From Neobacillus sp. CF12 (GTDB lineage Bacteria; Bacillota; Bacilli; Bacillales; Cytobacillaceae): 64,000 bases of DNA. Below, piece after piece: positions 8,494 to 17,253 of this stretch (position 1 is the stretch's first letter; the number at the start of each line of letters is the position of its first letter). The position numbers were made by a program, and so were the translations under genes. The notes beneath the pieces are model-generated. The model worked only from the letters and a program-made list of their open reading frames with translations. It was not told where the DNA came from and ran no database searches. Location of the stretch: positions 3,637,501 to 3,701,500 of the forward strand of contig NZ_JAUCEU010000007.1 of the NCBI RefSeq assembly GCF_030348765.1. Reading direction: 5' to 3'.

Positions 8494-9306
8494 ATGGCAG
8501 ATAGTACATTCAATTTAGATACTGAAATTCTTGATTTAAACGGAGCAGAAGATGTTCATCAGCAAGACATTTCTGAACTTGGAGCACTTACAACTCGTAT
8601 TAATGAGTTAGCGGCGAACATGATAAAGAGAGAAATTTGTTTAAAAGACAAATTGGAAGCTAAAAAAGGAGATATAGCTTCAATTACCGCAAGCTTTGAA
8701 AACAGCCAAAATGAAATTGCAGAACTTCACAAGCAAATAGCCGAAATGAGAGCAACTAATGAAAAAAGTTTGATTGGGGAGTTAAGGGTTCTAGTAGCTG
8801 AGCAAGAAATGCAGTTACAAGGTCTAAAAGAAGCAATTGGCACCAAAGAACAAATAATCACGTCATTTGCTGTAAGTCTAGAAAACAGTAAAAAGGAAAT
8901 TGCAGAACTTAATAAACAAGTAGAAGAAATGAAAGCAACAAATGAAAGTCAAGAAACATTGCTTGGAGAGTACAAAGAAAAACTTGATTCGTTAATCCGG
9001 GAAGTATCACTATTAACCACTCAAAAAAGTGAATCACTAGCTGAAGAAAGTTCTGCGCTGAAAGCAGAGTCGAACACTCAAGTGTTGACAGCAGAGTCGG
9101 AAACTAAAGAAGAAAAATTGGTATTGAAAACAGAGCCAATTGTTAAAGAAGAAAATTCTGTGCTAAAAAAAGACCGCAAAGCTCAAAAGAAAAAGCTTAA
9201 AAAATTGTTGAAACAGAACCCAAATGCGAATGAAATGATTTTAGCAGAACAACTAGGGGTAGACAGTTCATATATAATTGGGCTTCGAAAAGAATTTGAT
9301 ATTTGA
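8494..9306 (+). CDS. coiled-coil protein with internal duplication and C-terminal HTH
   Basis: The 270-residue protein is mostly coiled coil. Two similar blocks, about residues 57-91 and 117-152, share EIAEL-KQ-EM-ATNE with an offset near 61 residues. A degenerate repeat of ALKAES / VLTAES / LVLKTE units (about 187-226) follows, then a basic stretch (228-240) and a C-terminal helix-turn-helix-like segment (NPNANEMILAEQLGVDSSY). There is no signal peptide. AAGGGGAGTG precedes the ATG. It is divergent from the MerR-like coiled-coil gene and shares the palindrome-bearing region. I do not recognise a named family; a DNA-binding structural or regulatory protein is the likely class. Confidence 0.7.
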   Translation: MADSTFNLDTEILDLNGAEDVHQQDISELGALTTRINELAANMIKREICLKDKLEAKKGDIASITASFENSQNEIAELHKQIAEMRATNEKSLIGELRVLVAEQEMQLQGLKEAIGTKEQIITSFAVSLENSKKEIAELNKQVEEMKATNESQETLLGEYKEKLDSLIREVSLLTTQKSESLAEESSALKAESNTQVLTAESETKEEKLVLKTEPIVKEENSVLKKDRKAQKKKLKKLLKQNPNANEMILAEQLGVDSSYIIGLRKEFDI

Positions 9307-9316
9307 ATGTTTGATT

Positions 9317-9341
9317 AAAGGGCCTTCTAAAGCCCTTTTTC
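9317..9341 (+). terminator. terminator after the coiled-coil gene
   Basis: The AAAGGGC/GCCCTTT stem (9317-9323 and 9332-9338) is followed by TTC and more T residues, 10 bp after the stop codon. Confidence 0.85.
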
Positions 9342-9513
9342 TTTTACTCCGGATTAACCCTCACATAGGTTTGGTTATGGAACTTCATGACCATCCGGTT
9401 TCCGTATATTATCATAATTCAACAAAAATAGTTTATTATTTCCCTGAAAATACAAACTTCGACTTGTTCAGCGATTTTTCTACTTTATTCAGTTTGTTGA
9501 TTAAATTTGCTGC

Positions 9514-9542
9514 AAAAGGAGACCTCCAAAAAGAAAGTCTCC
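9514..9542 (-). terminator. terminator of the amiE-nagZ-namZ operon
   Basis: The minus strand forms GGAGAC/GTCTCC (9537-9542 and 9518-9523) followed by TTTTG, ten bases after the namZ stop. Confidence 0.7.
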
Positions 9543-9551
9543 TCGCATCAA

Positions 9552-10802
9552 TCAATATAATAAAAACTTCTCACGAACCTCTTTAAATTCATCCAAACCA
9601 GTCTGCCATGCTGCTTTCATATCCTCAATACTTTTCCCTGCTTCAATATCAGCACGGATCGAACCATTACCGACAAGGTTATCGAAGAAAGAGATTCCTG
9701 CTGCACTAGGTGTTCTAAATTGAAATTCATTTGGATACATATCATGTATTGTTTTTACGATGTATAATCCTGTTTCAAACGGTTTATATGCATCTCTGTC
9801 TGTGATATGAATTTGAACACCATGACTTAACACATTCGCATGTTTCGAGAAAGTCGGAATAAATGACGCTGCACGGAATGTGACTCCAGGCAATTTGTAT
9901 GAGTTTAACTTCGCTGCCAAGTTGTCGCTATTGATAAACGGTGCTCCAATCAATTCAAATGGCTTGGTTGTACCTCTCCCCTCGGATACATTGGTTCCTT
10001 CAATGAGAGCAGCCCCTGGGTAGACGATAGCAGTTTCTAATGTTGGCATGTTCGGTGACGGAAGGACCCACTCTAATGGCGTTTCATCGTAATACATATT
10101 CCGCTTCCAGCCTTCCATTTCCACCACGGTTAAATCTGCTCCAATTTCAAATTCACTATTAAAAAGCTTGGCTAATTCTCCTACAGTCATACCATGACGT
10201 ACTGGTATCGGGTACTCACCAATGAATGACGAGTACTTATCCTCTAATACTGGTCCTTCGACTTTGGTTCCGCTAATTGGATTCGGCCGGTCAAGAACAA
10301 TAATCGGAATATTATTTTCCTTTGCCGCTTCCATAGCTAACGCCATTGTATAAATGTACGTGTAAAAACGTGTCCCGACATCTTGGATATCAAATAACAA
10401 TACATCTACATTGCTAAGCATTTCAGGCGTTGGCTTTTTGGTCTTTCCATATAAACTGTATACAGGAAGTCCTGTTTTTTCATCCGTATATTGTTCAACA
10501 TATGCACCTGCTTGTGCACTTCCTCTTACACCATGCTCAGGACCGTAAAGAGCAGTCAGGTTCACTTCGGGATTATTAAAGAGTAAATCTACAATGCTCG
10601 TAACGTTCTGATCCACTCCGGTTGGATTGGTGATCAAACCAACGCGTTTATCCTTTATCAGATCAAGTTCATCCTGCAACAAGACCTCGATGCCTAAACG
10701 GAACTTTTTATTCTTTTTCTCTTTATCGTTCTTGGCCATGGCTGCAGAAACAGTAGAAAGTAGTAGAACGAGCGCCACTAAACCTATAAGCAACTTTTTC
10801 AA
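9552..10802 (-). CDS. namZ: exo-beta-N-acetylmuramidase NamZ (DUF1343)
   Basis: NamZ (YbbC) releases terminal N-acetylmuramic acid from peptidoglycan fragments outside the cell. The 416-residue product has a signal peptide (about 1-23) and the full DUF1343 domain. Its hallmarks are LITNPTGVD, the YGPEHG motif (Glu89-His90), FDIQDVGTRFYTY and DRPNP. It is the last gene of a three-gene operon with nagZ and an amiE-like hydrolase, 30 bp downstream of nagZ. The three enzymes act in sequence: the amidase strips peptides, NagZ removes GlcNAc, and NamZ removes MurNAc. Confidence 0.93.
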   Translation of the reverse strand: MKKLLIGLVALVLLLSTVSAAMAKNDKEKKNKKFRLGIEVLLQDELDLIKDKRVGLITNPTGVDQNVTSIVDLLFNNPEVNLTALYGPEHGVRGSAQAGAYVEQYTDEKTGLPVYSLYGKTKKPTPEMLSNVDVLLFDIQDVGTRFYTYIYTMALAMEAAKENNIPIIVLDRPNPISGTKVEGPVLEDKYSSFIGEYPIPVRHGMTVGELAKLFNSEFEIGADLTVVEMEGWKRNMYYDETPLEWVLPSPNMPTLETAIVYPGAALIEGTNVSEGRGTTKPFELIGAPFINSDNLAAKLNSYKLPGVTFRAASFIPTFSKHANVLSHGVQIHITDRDAYKPFETGLYIVKTIHDMYPNEFQFRTPSAAGISFFDNLVGNGSIRADIEAGKSIEDMKAAWQTGLDEFKEVREKFLLY

Positions 10803-10832
10803 TAGTATCCCTCCCTTTTATCTATTCCTAAC

Positions 10833-12905
10833 CTAATATCCTAATCCGTGGTCAAATCCATATAATACACTGCCATCATGGTTGTAAATCGTTACTGGCA
10901 GTTTTCCAGTTGGATTGTTTTTACCAAATATCGTGTTTGCTGTTGCCTCAAAGCTTGCCGGTTTAAAACCGTATTGAACAAGATAGGCGTCTACATCCTT
11001 ATAGGACATAACGTCATACGGATTTCTCGCACCAACTGCAACTACAGGAACCCCAGTTTCAATCAGTTGTCTTGTCATTACCATTTGACTAGCGTCTTGG
11101 GCCCTGCCGCTAACACTTGAGGTGTAGGTTCCGACAATGATGTATTTTGCATCCTGTACTTGTGCTAGTTGTGCGGTATTAAGCGGACCTGAAGCATTTA
11201 TATAAACGGCGGCAGGATGGTGTTTTTGGATCTCTCCTGCAAGCAGTTGGATGGAGAATCCAGAACCACCAACGACAACAATCTTATCTTCAGGAGAAAC
11301 ATTGAGCGGAAGCACAGCATCATTTTTCACCAGTGTGATCGACTTTTCCGCTGCTTCTTTCTCAATGGCTTTATGCTCAGGTGAGCCTACCACCTGCAGT
11401 GCATTTGCTGCCTTTTCATCCAGACTCTTTTCTACCTCAGGCTTAACAATACTTCTATTTAGTTTCAAGGTTAAAACTCGCTCAACTGATTGCTCCAGTC
11501 TATCTTCTGATATATCGCCAGAGTTAACCGCCTCGTAGAGACCATTTGCCACAGCCTCAATTCCAACTGGCATGAGGAGTATGTCCGCTCCTGCTTTAAC
11601 GGCACGGATGGCCGCGTCAACTGGTCCGAAATGCTCTGAGATAGCCCCCATGTTCATCGCATCGGTAACAATCACTCCCTTAAAGCCCATATCTTCGCGC
11701 ATTAGCCCGGTTAATACTTTATGAGAGAGCGTTGCAGGTACTGCAATTTCTGTTCCATCCTTTTTAGAAATAGCTTTCGTATCATCAATTTTCGGGAAGG
11801 TCACGTGTGCTGTCATAATAGCATCAATTCCCGCATCCATTGCCTGTTGGAACGGATATAATTCCACTTTTTTCAAACGGTCAATATCATGTGGTACTTC
11901 TGAAAGTCCTATATGCGAATCAACTGCTGTGTCACCATGACCTGGAAAATGCTTTGCAGTTGCCGCTGTTCCCGTCTCATGAAGGCCTTTAATATAGGCG
12001 TTGCCTAATTTTCCAACTAAATCAGGATTCTCACCGAAAGAACGAACACCAATTACCGGATTATCTGGATTGTTGTTTACATCCAACACTGGTCCAAAAT
12101 TCATATTAATACCAAGTGCATTCAGCTCTTCGCCAATCGCTTTACCAACCTTTTCGGCAGTTTCTTCAGAGCGAGTTGCTCCCAGTGCCATATTTCCTGG
12201 CATATCGGTACCAGTTTGCAAACGTGTAACGATTCCGCCTTCCTGGTCAATGGAAATTAGCAGTCCGTACTTTTCCGCAGCATCTTGATAGGCACTGACT
12301 AATTTAGTTGTTTGATCAGCAGTCACCGTATTTTCACGGAATAATATCACACCGCCAAGATGATAATCCTTTACAAGTTTGGCAATTTCATCGTTCATTA
12401 CTGTTACATTCTGACCCTTCCAAGTTCTAAAGTCAGGCATTATCATTTGTCCGACCTTTTCCTCCATGCTCATGTGCTTGATGGCATTTCCAATGAGGTC
12501 ATATCGTTTGCCTTTTTCTTTTCGAACAACGATTTTGTCTTGGTTGCCTTTGTATTGAATCGAAATTCTATCGCTGTAGCTGCCATCGCTAACAGATATA
12601 AATGTTTTACCATTGTGACCGGTTAAGGTTACTTCTCCATCTTTAGATATAGATGCAACTTTCTTATTGGATGATTTCCAAGTTAGGTTCTCAGATGCCA
12701 GCATAAAGCGGTCATCATCATATACATGGAGTGCATTTAAATCAAGCTTGTTATCACTTACTTCCCGTGTAACTTGTGGAACATTAAGGTCTATCACTAA
12801 ATCTTCAATTTCCAAAGCAGCCCTCGCCCCTGACAATGGAATCCCTGTTAACAACAGAGCAAATGCTAGAACCGAAGTAATTAATGTTTTAAAAAATTTT
12901 CGCAT
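10833..12905 (-). CDS. nagZ: exo-beta-N-acetylglucosaminidase NagZ (GH3), secreted
   Basis: The 690-residue enzyme starts at the ATG reading MRKFFK behind GAGGAGG. It has a signal peptide (about 1-29), an N-terminal Big2-like domain (about 45-118: LTWKSSNKKVASISKDG), a GH3 barrel (about 135-460) and the C-terminal Rossmann-like domain of two-domain Bacillus NagZ. The acid/base loop KHFPGHGDT (318-326) and nucleophile motif TDAMNMG (Asp415) are present. It cleaves terminal GlcNAc from muropeptides in the wall space. It lies between amiE and namZ, as in the B. subtilis mur recycling operon, though murQ, murR and murP are not here. Confidence 0.94.
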   Translation of the reverse strand: MRKFFKTLITSVLAFALLLTGIPLSGARAALEIEDLVIDLNVPQVTREVSDNKLDLNALHVYDDDRFMLASENLTWKSSNKKVASISKDGEVTLTGHNGKTFISVSDGSYSDRISIQYKGNQDKIVVRKEKGKRYDLIGNAIKHMSMEEKVGQMIMPDFRTWKGQNVTVMNDEIAKLVKDYHLGGVILFRENTVTADQTTKLVSAYQDAAEKYGLLISIDQEGGIVTRLQTGTDMPGNMALGATRSEETAEKVGKAIGEELNALGINMNFGPVLDVNNNPDNPVIGVRSFGENPDLVGKLGNAYIKGLHETGTAATAKHFPGHGDTAVDSHIGLSEVPHDIDRLKKVELYPFQQAMDAGIDAIMTAHVTFPKIDDTKAISKKDGTEIAVPATLSHKVLTGLMREDMGFKGVIVTDAMNMGAISEHFGPVDAAIRAVKAGADILLMPVGIEAVANGLYEAVNSGDISEDRLEQSVERVLTLKLNRSIVKPEVEKSLDEKAANALQVVGSPEHKAIEKEAAEKSITLVKNDAVLPLNVSPEDKIVVVGGSGFSIQLLAGEIQKHHPAAVYINASGPLNTAQLAQVQDAKYIIVGTYTSSVSGRAQDASQMVMTRQLIETGVPVVAVGARNPYDVMSYKDVDAYLVQYGFKPASFEATANTIFGKNNPTGKLPVTIYNHDGSVLYGFDHGLGY

Positions 12906-12932
12906 GTTTCTCCTCCTCAAGGAATTCTTTAT

Positions 12933-14618
12933 TTAATAATCTCTTAACTCCCATTCATTTTTAGAAAATCGAAGGGCATTTCCTGATTCGAATTTTGGAT
13001 TCTGAATATACCATCCACGGGAATTTGCAGATCCATCCGTACGATAAACAAAACGCAATTTCGTCGCATCACCAGGTATAGCCAATTCTTTCTTTTCCCA
13101 GCCATTACTTGTGCCTGTTAATAGGGTAAGCTGCTGCCAACTGCCATCTCTATAAATTTCTACAGAACCACTATCCCAGACATTCTCAATCATATGCCAA
13201 GTGGTAAAGGTGAGTTTGGTATCATTAGATAAATGAAGATCACTTTCCATTATTCGATTTAGCTTGTCGCCGTAACCTGCAAACCACGCATCACTCTTAC
13301 CAGGGATGGTGACTGGAATCGAATCCGCTACATGTCTTGCAAATAAGCGTCGGGTTTGGTTAATTGATCCCATACTTCTTGACGGATGGACTCGGTTGGT
13401 CAATAAAATAGCAATGGTTTTATTGTTTGGGCTAACTACAATTGATGTCCCTGTATACCCTGTATGACCAAAAGAGTATGTACCTTCTGACAATGCATCC
13501 ATATACCAACCCTGACCCAATTCCCATCCAAGCCCATGGTCATTCCCAGGGTATGCAGAGTTCTGATTTTGCAACAGTAACTGTACGGTTTCAGGCTTCA
13601 AGATTTTTTTGCCGCCATACACTCCTTCATTTATAAAAATATGGGCAAGTTTAGCGAGGTCATTTGCAGTTGAGAACACGCCAGCATGACCGGCCACACC
13701 ATCCAACGACCAAGCATTCTCATCATGAACTTCGCCCCAGACAAGACCGCGATTTGGTATTGCCTGATACTCAGTCGCCGCAATGCGGTGTTTCAAAGCA
13801 GTTGGTGGGTTATACATCGTATCCTTCATCCCTAAAGGTTCTGTGATGTGCTCCCGAACGAACTCATCCTGGCGAGTACCAGACCAATGCTCAATTAACA
13901 TTCCTAACGTAATCATGTTTAAATCGCTATATTCGTATGTGGTTCCGGGTGCATTCTTCAATGATTGGTTTAATACCAACTTCAGCCTTTCTTCTCTTGA
14001 TGTCCCCTGTGAGTATAATGGTATCCATGCAGTGAACCCGGACGTATGGGTTAGTAACTGACGAATTGTTACATTTTCCTTCCCGTTGGAAGCAAACTCT
14101 GGGATATGTTTAGCCACTGGATCATCAAGATGGAAGTATCCTTTTTCAAAAAGAATCATGACGGCTGTAGCGGTGAATATCTTGCTGATAGACGCCAAGT
14201 CAAAGATCGTGTCAGTTTCCATTGGGATAGGATTCTCCATCTCGGTGAACTTACCATCTGTATACAGGGAAGAATAGCCGTATGCATCATGTTTAACAAC
14301 TTTCCCAGCCCTTGCTACAAGTGTGACAGCGCCTGGCATCAATTTTTGTGAAATGGCTTGGTTCATAATTTGATCGATTTGCTGAAGCGGAGCTTGTACC
14401 ATTCCTGCTCCTCCTGCAGAGCTTGGATGGAGTACATTTGAAATAGGAATGTCAGTTGCATTCCATTTAAAGACAGGGTGTGGTTTCTTAGATGGGATTG
14501 TCAGTTTCTCTTCCTTTTCCATTGTGGGACCAAAAGGAAGCTCATAGTTTGCAAATACAGTTGGTGTACCTAACAGCACCGTACACACTGCCGTTATCAT
14601 AAGCGTTTTACTTTTCAT
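12933..14618 (-). CDS. amiE: AmiE-like serine hydrolase (beta-lactamase fold) with extra C-terminal domain
   Basis: The 561-residue protein has a signal peptide (about 1-23) and a class C beta-lactamase / penicillin-binding fold with SISK (Ser143-Lys146), YSD (230-232, in place of YxN) and HTG (385-387). B. subtilis AmiE (YbbE) is an N-acetylmuramyl-L-alanine amidase that begins muropeptide recycling, and its place ahead of nagZ and namZ supports that role here. About 110 residues after position 450 (ending in RGWYIQNPKF and a Trp-rich tail) exceed the roughly 440 residues I recall for AmiE and look like a beta-sandwich accessory domain. AAGGAGG precedes the ATG. Confidence 0.85.
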   Translation of the reverse strand: MKSKTLMITAVCTVLLGTPTVFANYELPFGPTMEKEEKLTIPSKKPHPVFKWNATDIPISNVLHPSSAGGAGMVQAPLQQIDQIMNQAISQKLMPGAVTLVARAGKVVKHDAYGYSSLYTDGKFTEMENPIPMETDTIFDLASISKIFTATAVMILFEKGYFHLDDPVAKHIPEFASNGKENVTIRQLLTHTSGFTAWIPLYSQGTSREERLKLVLNQSLKNAPGTTYEYSDLNMITLGMLIEHWSGTRQDEFVREHITEPLGMKDTMYNPPTALKHRIAATEYQAIPNRGLVWGEVHDENAWSLDGVAGHAGVFSTANDLAKLAHIFINEGVYGGKKILKPETVQLLLQNQNSAYPGNDHGLGWELGQGWYMDALSEGTYSFGHTGYTGTSIVVSPNNKTIAILLTNRVHPSRSMGSINQTRRLFARHVADSIPVTIPGKSDAWFAGYGDKLNRIMESDLHLSNDTKLTFTTWHMIENVWDSGSVEIYRDGSWQQLTLLTGTSNGWEKKELAIPGDATKLRFVYRTDGSANSRGWYIQNPKFESGNALRFSKNEWELRDY

Positions 14619-14672
14619 ATGCCCTCCTTGAATGAATTTTAGACGGGATTACCCCTATGTATACCAAAATAC

Positions 14673-14686
14673 TGGTAACGCTTACA
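14673..14686 (-). promoter_or_regulatory. cre site (CcpA operator) of the amiE-nagZ-namZ operon
   Basis: The minus strand reads TGTAAGCGTTACCA, which matches the Bacillus catabolite-response element TGNAANCGNNNNCA. It lies 54 bp upstream of the amiE ATG and just downstream of a possible -10 (TACTAT), so binding of CcpA would block the operon when preferred sugars are present. Confidence 0.75.
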
Positions 14687-14910
14687 AGTTATAGTAAAAG
14701 CATATCGGTTATGGCTCACAATCGTCCATACCACATAAGTCTCATAACAGTCATTTTACGGGTCATTAGATATATGTCTTTAGCATTATTTTTTAAAATA
14801 TGGATTGAAATTTTAAAATTTCATTTCATTTTGGATTAAAGTAAATACAATTCTCTAAAAAGATACCTGTTTCAACCTACTAAAACAAGTCAGCTCAAAC
14901 TATTAAATAA

Positions 14911-15325
14911 GGAGGACAAATCCTCCGGCAGCATCTTGAGATTTGTCCTTCATCCACCATATGAAGGACAAATCCTCCCACCACATCTTGAGATTTGTCC
15001 TTCATCCACCCTATGAAGGACAAATCCTCCCACCACATCCTGAGTTTTGTTCTTCATTTATCCTATAAAGGACAAATCCTCCCACCACATCCTATGTTTT
15101 GTCCTTCATCACCCTATGAAGGACAAATCCTCCCACCACATCCCGAGTTTTGTCCTTCATCCACCCTATGAAGAACAAACCTTCCCACCACATCCTGAGT
15201 TTTGTCCTCCATCCACCCTACGAAGAACAAATCCTCCTACCACATCCTGAGTTTTGTCCTCCATCCACCCTACGAAGAACAAATCCTCCCAACACATCCC
15301 GAGTTTTGTCCTTCACCGCTCCCCT
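14911..15325. repeat. eight-copy 52-bp tandem array of palindromic units
   Basis: Eight units start at 14911, 14963, 15015, 15067, 15118, 15170, 15222 and 15274, with a strict 52-bp period (one unit is 51). Each carries GAAGGACAAAT and, 19 bp later, ATTTGTCCTTC or a close variant, so arms pair either within or across units. The inter-arm segment ends in CACATCCTGAG and the other spacer reads ATCCACCCTAT. Short frames seen here are by-products of the 52-bp repetition. The array fills the gap between the rpsI terminator and the amiE operon promoter; no other gene or RNA is seen between 14690 and 15345. Confidence 0.95.
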
Positions 15326-15344
15326 TTATTTAGAAAAACTGAAC

Positions 15345-15382
15345 ATAAAAAAGACTCCCAACCAAATTGGTTGAGAGCCTTT
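15345..15382 (-). terminator. terminator of rplM-rpsI
   Basis: The minus strand forms a long GGCTCTCAACCAA/TTGGTTGGGAGTC stem followed by TTTTTT, 14 bp after the rpsI stop. Confidence 0.93.
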
Positions 15383-15395
15383 GAAGTGTCGAAGA

Positions 15396-15788
15396 TTAAC
15401 GTTTTGAGAACTGAGGTGCACGACGAGCGCCTTTAAGTCCGTATTTCTTACGTTCTTTCATACGTGGGTCACGAGTTAATAGACCTGCACGCTTTAATGT
15501 TGGACGATATTCCGGATCAGCTTGTAGTAATGCGCGAGCAATACCGTGGCGGATTGCGCCAGCTTGACCAGTGTATCCACCGCCGCTTACGTTTACAAGA
15601 ACATCGTAGCTGCCTTTTGTTTCAGTAGCTACTAATGGTTGGTTAACAACCATACGTAAAGCTTCAAATGGGATATACTCTTCGATGTCACGACCGTTAA
15701 TTAGGATTTTACCTGTACCTGGAACTAAGCGCACGCGTGCGACAGAGCTCTTACGACGACCAGTACCAATATATTGAACTTGTGCCAA
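15396..15788 (-). CDS. rpsI: 30S ribosomal protein S9
   Basis: The 130-residue product matches S9 at full length, from [18 protein letters not shown] to the conserved C terminus PQFSKR, whose final Lys-Arg reaches the ribosomal P site. It follows rplM by 20 bp, with a GGAGGGA ribosome site in the gap, and is the last gene before a strong terminator. Confidence 0.98.
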   Translation of the reverse strand: MAQVQYIGTGRRKSSVARVRLVPGTGKILINGRDIEEYIPFEALRMVVNQPLVATETKGSYDVLVNVSGGGYTGQAGAIRHGIARALLQADPEYRPTLKRAGLLTRDPRMKERKKYGLKGARRAPQFSKR

Positions 15789-15808
15789 GTTAATTCCCTC
15801 CCTCTTTA

Positions 15809-16246
15809 TTAACCGCGAAGTTCGTAAACTTCAGGTTGTTGTGCTTGGTGCGGATGTTCGCTGCCAGCATATACGTGTAATTTTTTGAAAGTTTGACGGC
15901 CAAGAGAATTCTTTGGAAGCATACCTTTAACAGCAAGCTCGATCATTTTCTCAGCATAGTTCGTACGCATTTCAAGAGCAGTTCTAGTTTTTAAACCACC
16001 TGGATGCATAGTGTGACGGTAGTAGATCTTGTCAGTTAATTTCTTACCAGTTAATTCAACTTTAGAAGCGTTAAGAATGATAACATGATCACCAGTGTCA
16101 ACATGTGGTGTAAAAGTTGGTTTATTTTTACCACGTAAGATTGCTGCTACTTCAGAAGCAAGACGTCCAAGAGTTTTGCCTTCAGCATCAATCACGTACC
16201 ATTTACGCTCGATATTGTTGGCGTTAGCCATAAACGTTGTACGCAT
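15809..16246 (-). CDS. rplM: 50S ribosomal protein L13
   Basis: The 145-residue product has the Bacillus L13 start [10 protein letters not shown] and the motifs GKTLGRLAS and HPGGLK. AGGAGGG precedes the ATG. It is first in the rplM-rpsI operon and is preceded by a structured leader and a good promoter, consistent with autogenous control in this family. Confidence 0.98.
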   Translation of the reverse strand: MRTTFMANANNIERKWYVIDAEGKTLGRLASEVAAILRGKNKPTFTPHVDTGDHVIILNASKVELTGKKLTDKIYYRHTMHPGGLKTRTALEMRTNYAEKMIELAVKGMLPKNSLGRQTFKKLHVYAGSEHPHQAQQPEVYELRG

Positions 16247-16249
16247 GAA

Positions 16250-16430
16250 TTTCCCTCCTAATTTAAATCCATTAAAGATTATTTTTTCGCACCATCATAG
16301 CCGTTAAAAGTTTGTTCTGTTCCGGGAATAAACTGTAACGTCATTGTGCGTCAATTTTTTAAGTTCATATATTTTCAATCACGATGAAGACTTTCCGGGG
16401 CTTAATCGTGGGATTAAAAACACAACCATA
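16250..16430 (-). ncRNA. candidate L13 leader RNA
   Basis: Between the promoter and rplM the transcript folds into a long hairpin: CGCAC, CGTTA and AGTTT on one arm pair with AAACT, TAACG and GTGCG on the other (about 16288-16355). A second hairpin, CACGAT/ATCGTG, lies nearer the promoter (about 16380-16410). Position and shape fit the L13 leader class known ahead of rplM in Bacillus; I assign it by context, not by a model search. Confidence 0.65.
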
Positions 16431-16434
16431 TAAT

Positions 16435-16463
16435 ATAATAAGTTCTTTAGAGCTAAAAGTCAA
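16435..16463 (-). promoter_or_regulatory. promoter of rplM-rpsI
   Basis: TTGACT (16458-16463), a 17-bp spacer and TATTAT (16435-16440) form a near-consensus sigma-A promoter in the truA-rplM gap. Confidence 0.8.
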
Positions 16464-16503
16464 GAAAATGTTACACCAGGTTGTGTTGTTAGTAAAAATT
16501 TAT

Positions 16504-17241
16504 TTAATAATATACCTTCCAAAGATACAAACCCTGTCCTGGTGCGGTTTTCCCTGCATAGCTGCGATCCTTTTTTTCTAGAATTTCCATTATATCCTTT
16601 GGCTGCCGCTTTCCAGAGCCAACTTCGAGCAAGGTTCCTACTAAAATTCTAACCATATTATATAAAAAACCATTTCCGATAAATCGAAAGCAAACACGAT
16701 CTCCTTCTTGTGAAATTTCAATGGTCTCGATTGTTCTAACCTTGTCTTTCACTTCCGTTCTTGCAGAGCAAAAACTTGAAAAATCGTGAGTTCCTAATAG
16801 ATATTTGTATGCTTCTCTCATGTCCTCTAGGTTTAAAGGGTAAGGATAGTGAAAAGCATAGTTTCTTTGAAATGGATCTCTTTTGGGAGATTGGTATAGA
16901 AAATAGCGATATTCCTTGCCTTCTGCATCAAAACGAGCATGGAAGGCCGGGTCCACTTTTTCAACAGCTACTACAGAGATATCTTCTGGTAACATAGAAT
17001 TTAAGGCTAATCCCCATTTCTCCTCTAAAAGAGATAGCGGAGAATCAAAGTGAATCACTTGACCTTTTGCATGGACCCCAGCATCCGTTCTTCCAGAAGC
17101 CGAAATTTTTACATGGCTGCCTTTATGAATTTTAGCTAATACCGCTTCTATTTGACTTTGAACGGTGCGTTTATTAGGTTGAACCTGGTATCCAGAATAA
17201 CCAGAACCATCATACGAAATAATGCATTTATAGCGATTCAT
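16504..17241 (-). CDS. truA: tRNA pseudouridine(38-40) synthase TruA
   Basis: TruA makes pseudouridine at positions 38-40 of the tRNA anticodon arm. The 245-residue product has the catalytic motif [10 protein letters not shown] with Asp53 and the family pattern RYFLYQ and FLYNMVR. It follows ecfT by 12 bp and is probably co-transcribed with ecfA1A2T, as in other bacilli. A promoter for rplM begins after it. Confidence 0.97.
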   Translation of the reverse strand: MNRYKCIISYDGSGYSGYQVQPNKRTVQSQIEAVLAKIHKGSHVKISASGRTDAGVHAKGQVIHFDSPLSLLEEKWGLALNSMLPEDISVVAVEKVDPAFHARFDAEGKEYRYFLYQSPKRDPFQRNYAFHYPYPLNLEDMREAYKYLLGTHDFSSFCSARTEVKDKVRTIETIEISQEGDRVCFRFIGNGFLYNMVRILVGTLLEVGSGKRQPKDIMEILEKKDRSYAGKTAPGQGLYLWKVYY

Positions 17242-17253
17242 TATTTAGCTCCA

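Noticed and set aside
9278..9586. 102-residue plus-strand open frame after the coiled-coil gene
   Set aside because: It begins inside the preceding gene, runs through that gene's terminator and over the namZ terminator, and has no ribosome site at its internal ATG. Treated as chance.
14911..15325. CRISPR array
   Set aside because: The whole 52-bp unit is repeated, including the segments that would be spacers, and no cas genes are near; the palindromic arms explain the pattern better.
15047..15436. Three overlapping short frames with His/Pro/Ser repeats
   Set aside because: They arise from the 52-bp tandem repeat (not a multiple of three) and lack ribosome sites; they also run into the rpsI terminator and rpsI gene.
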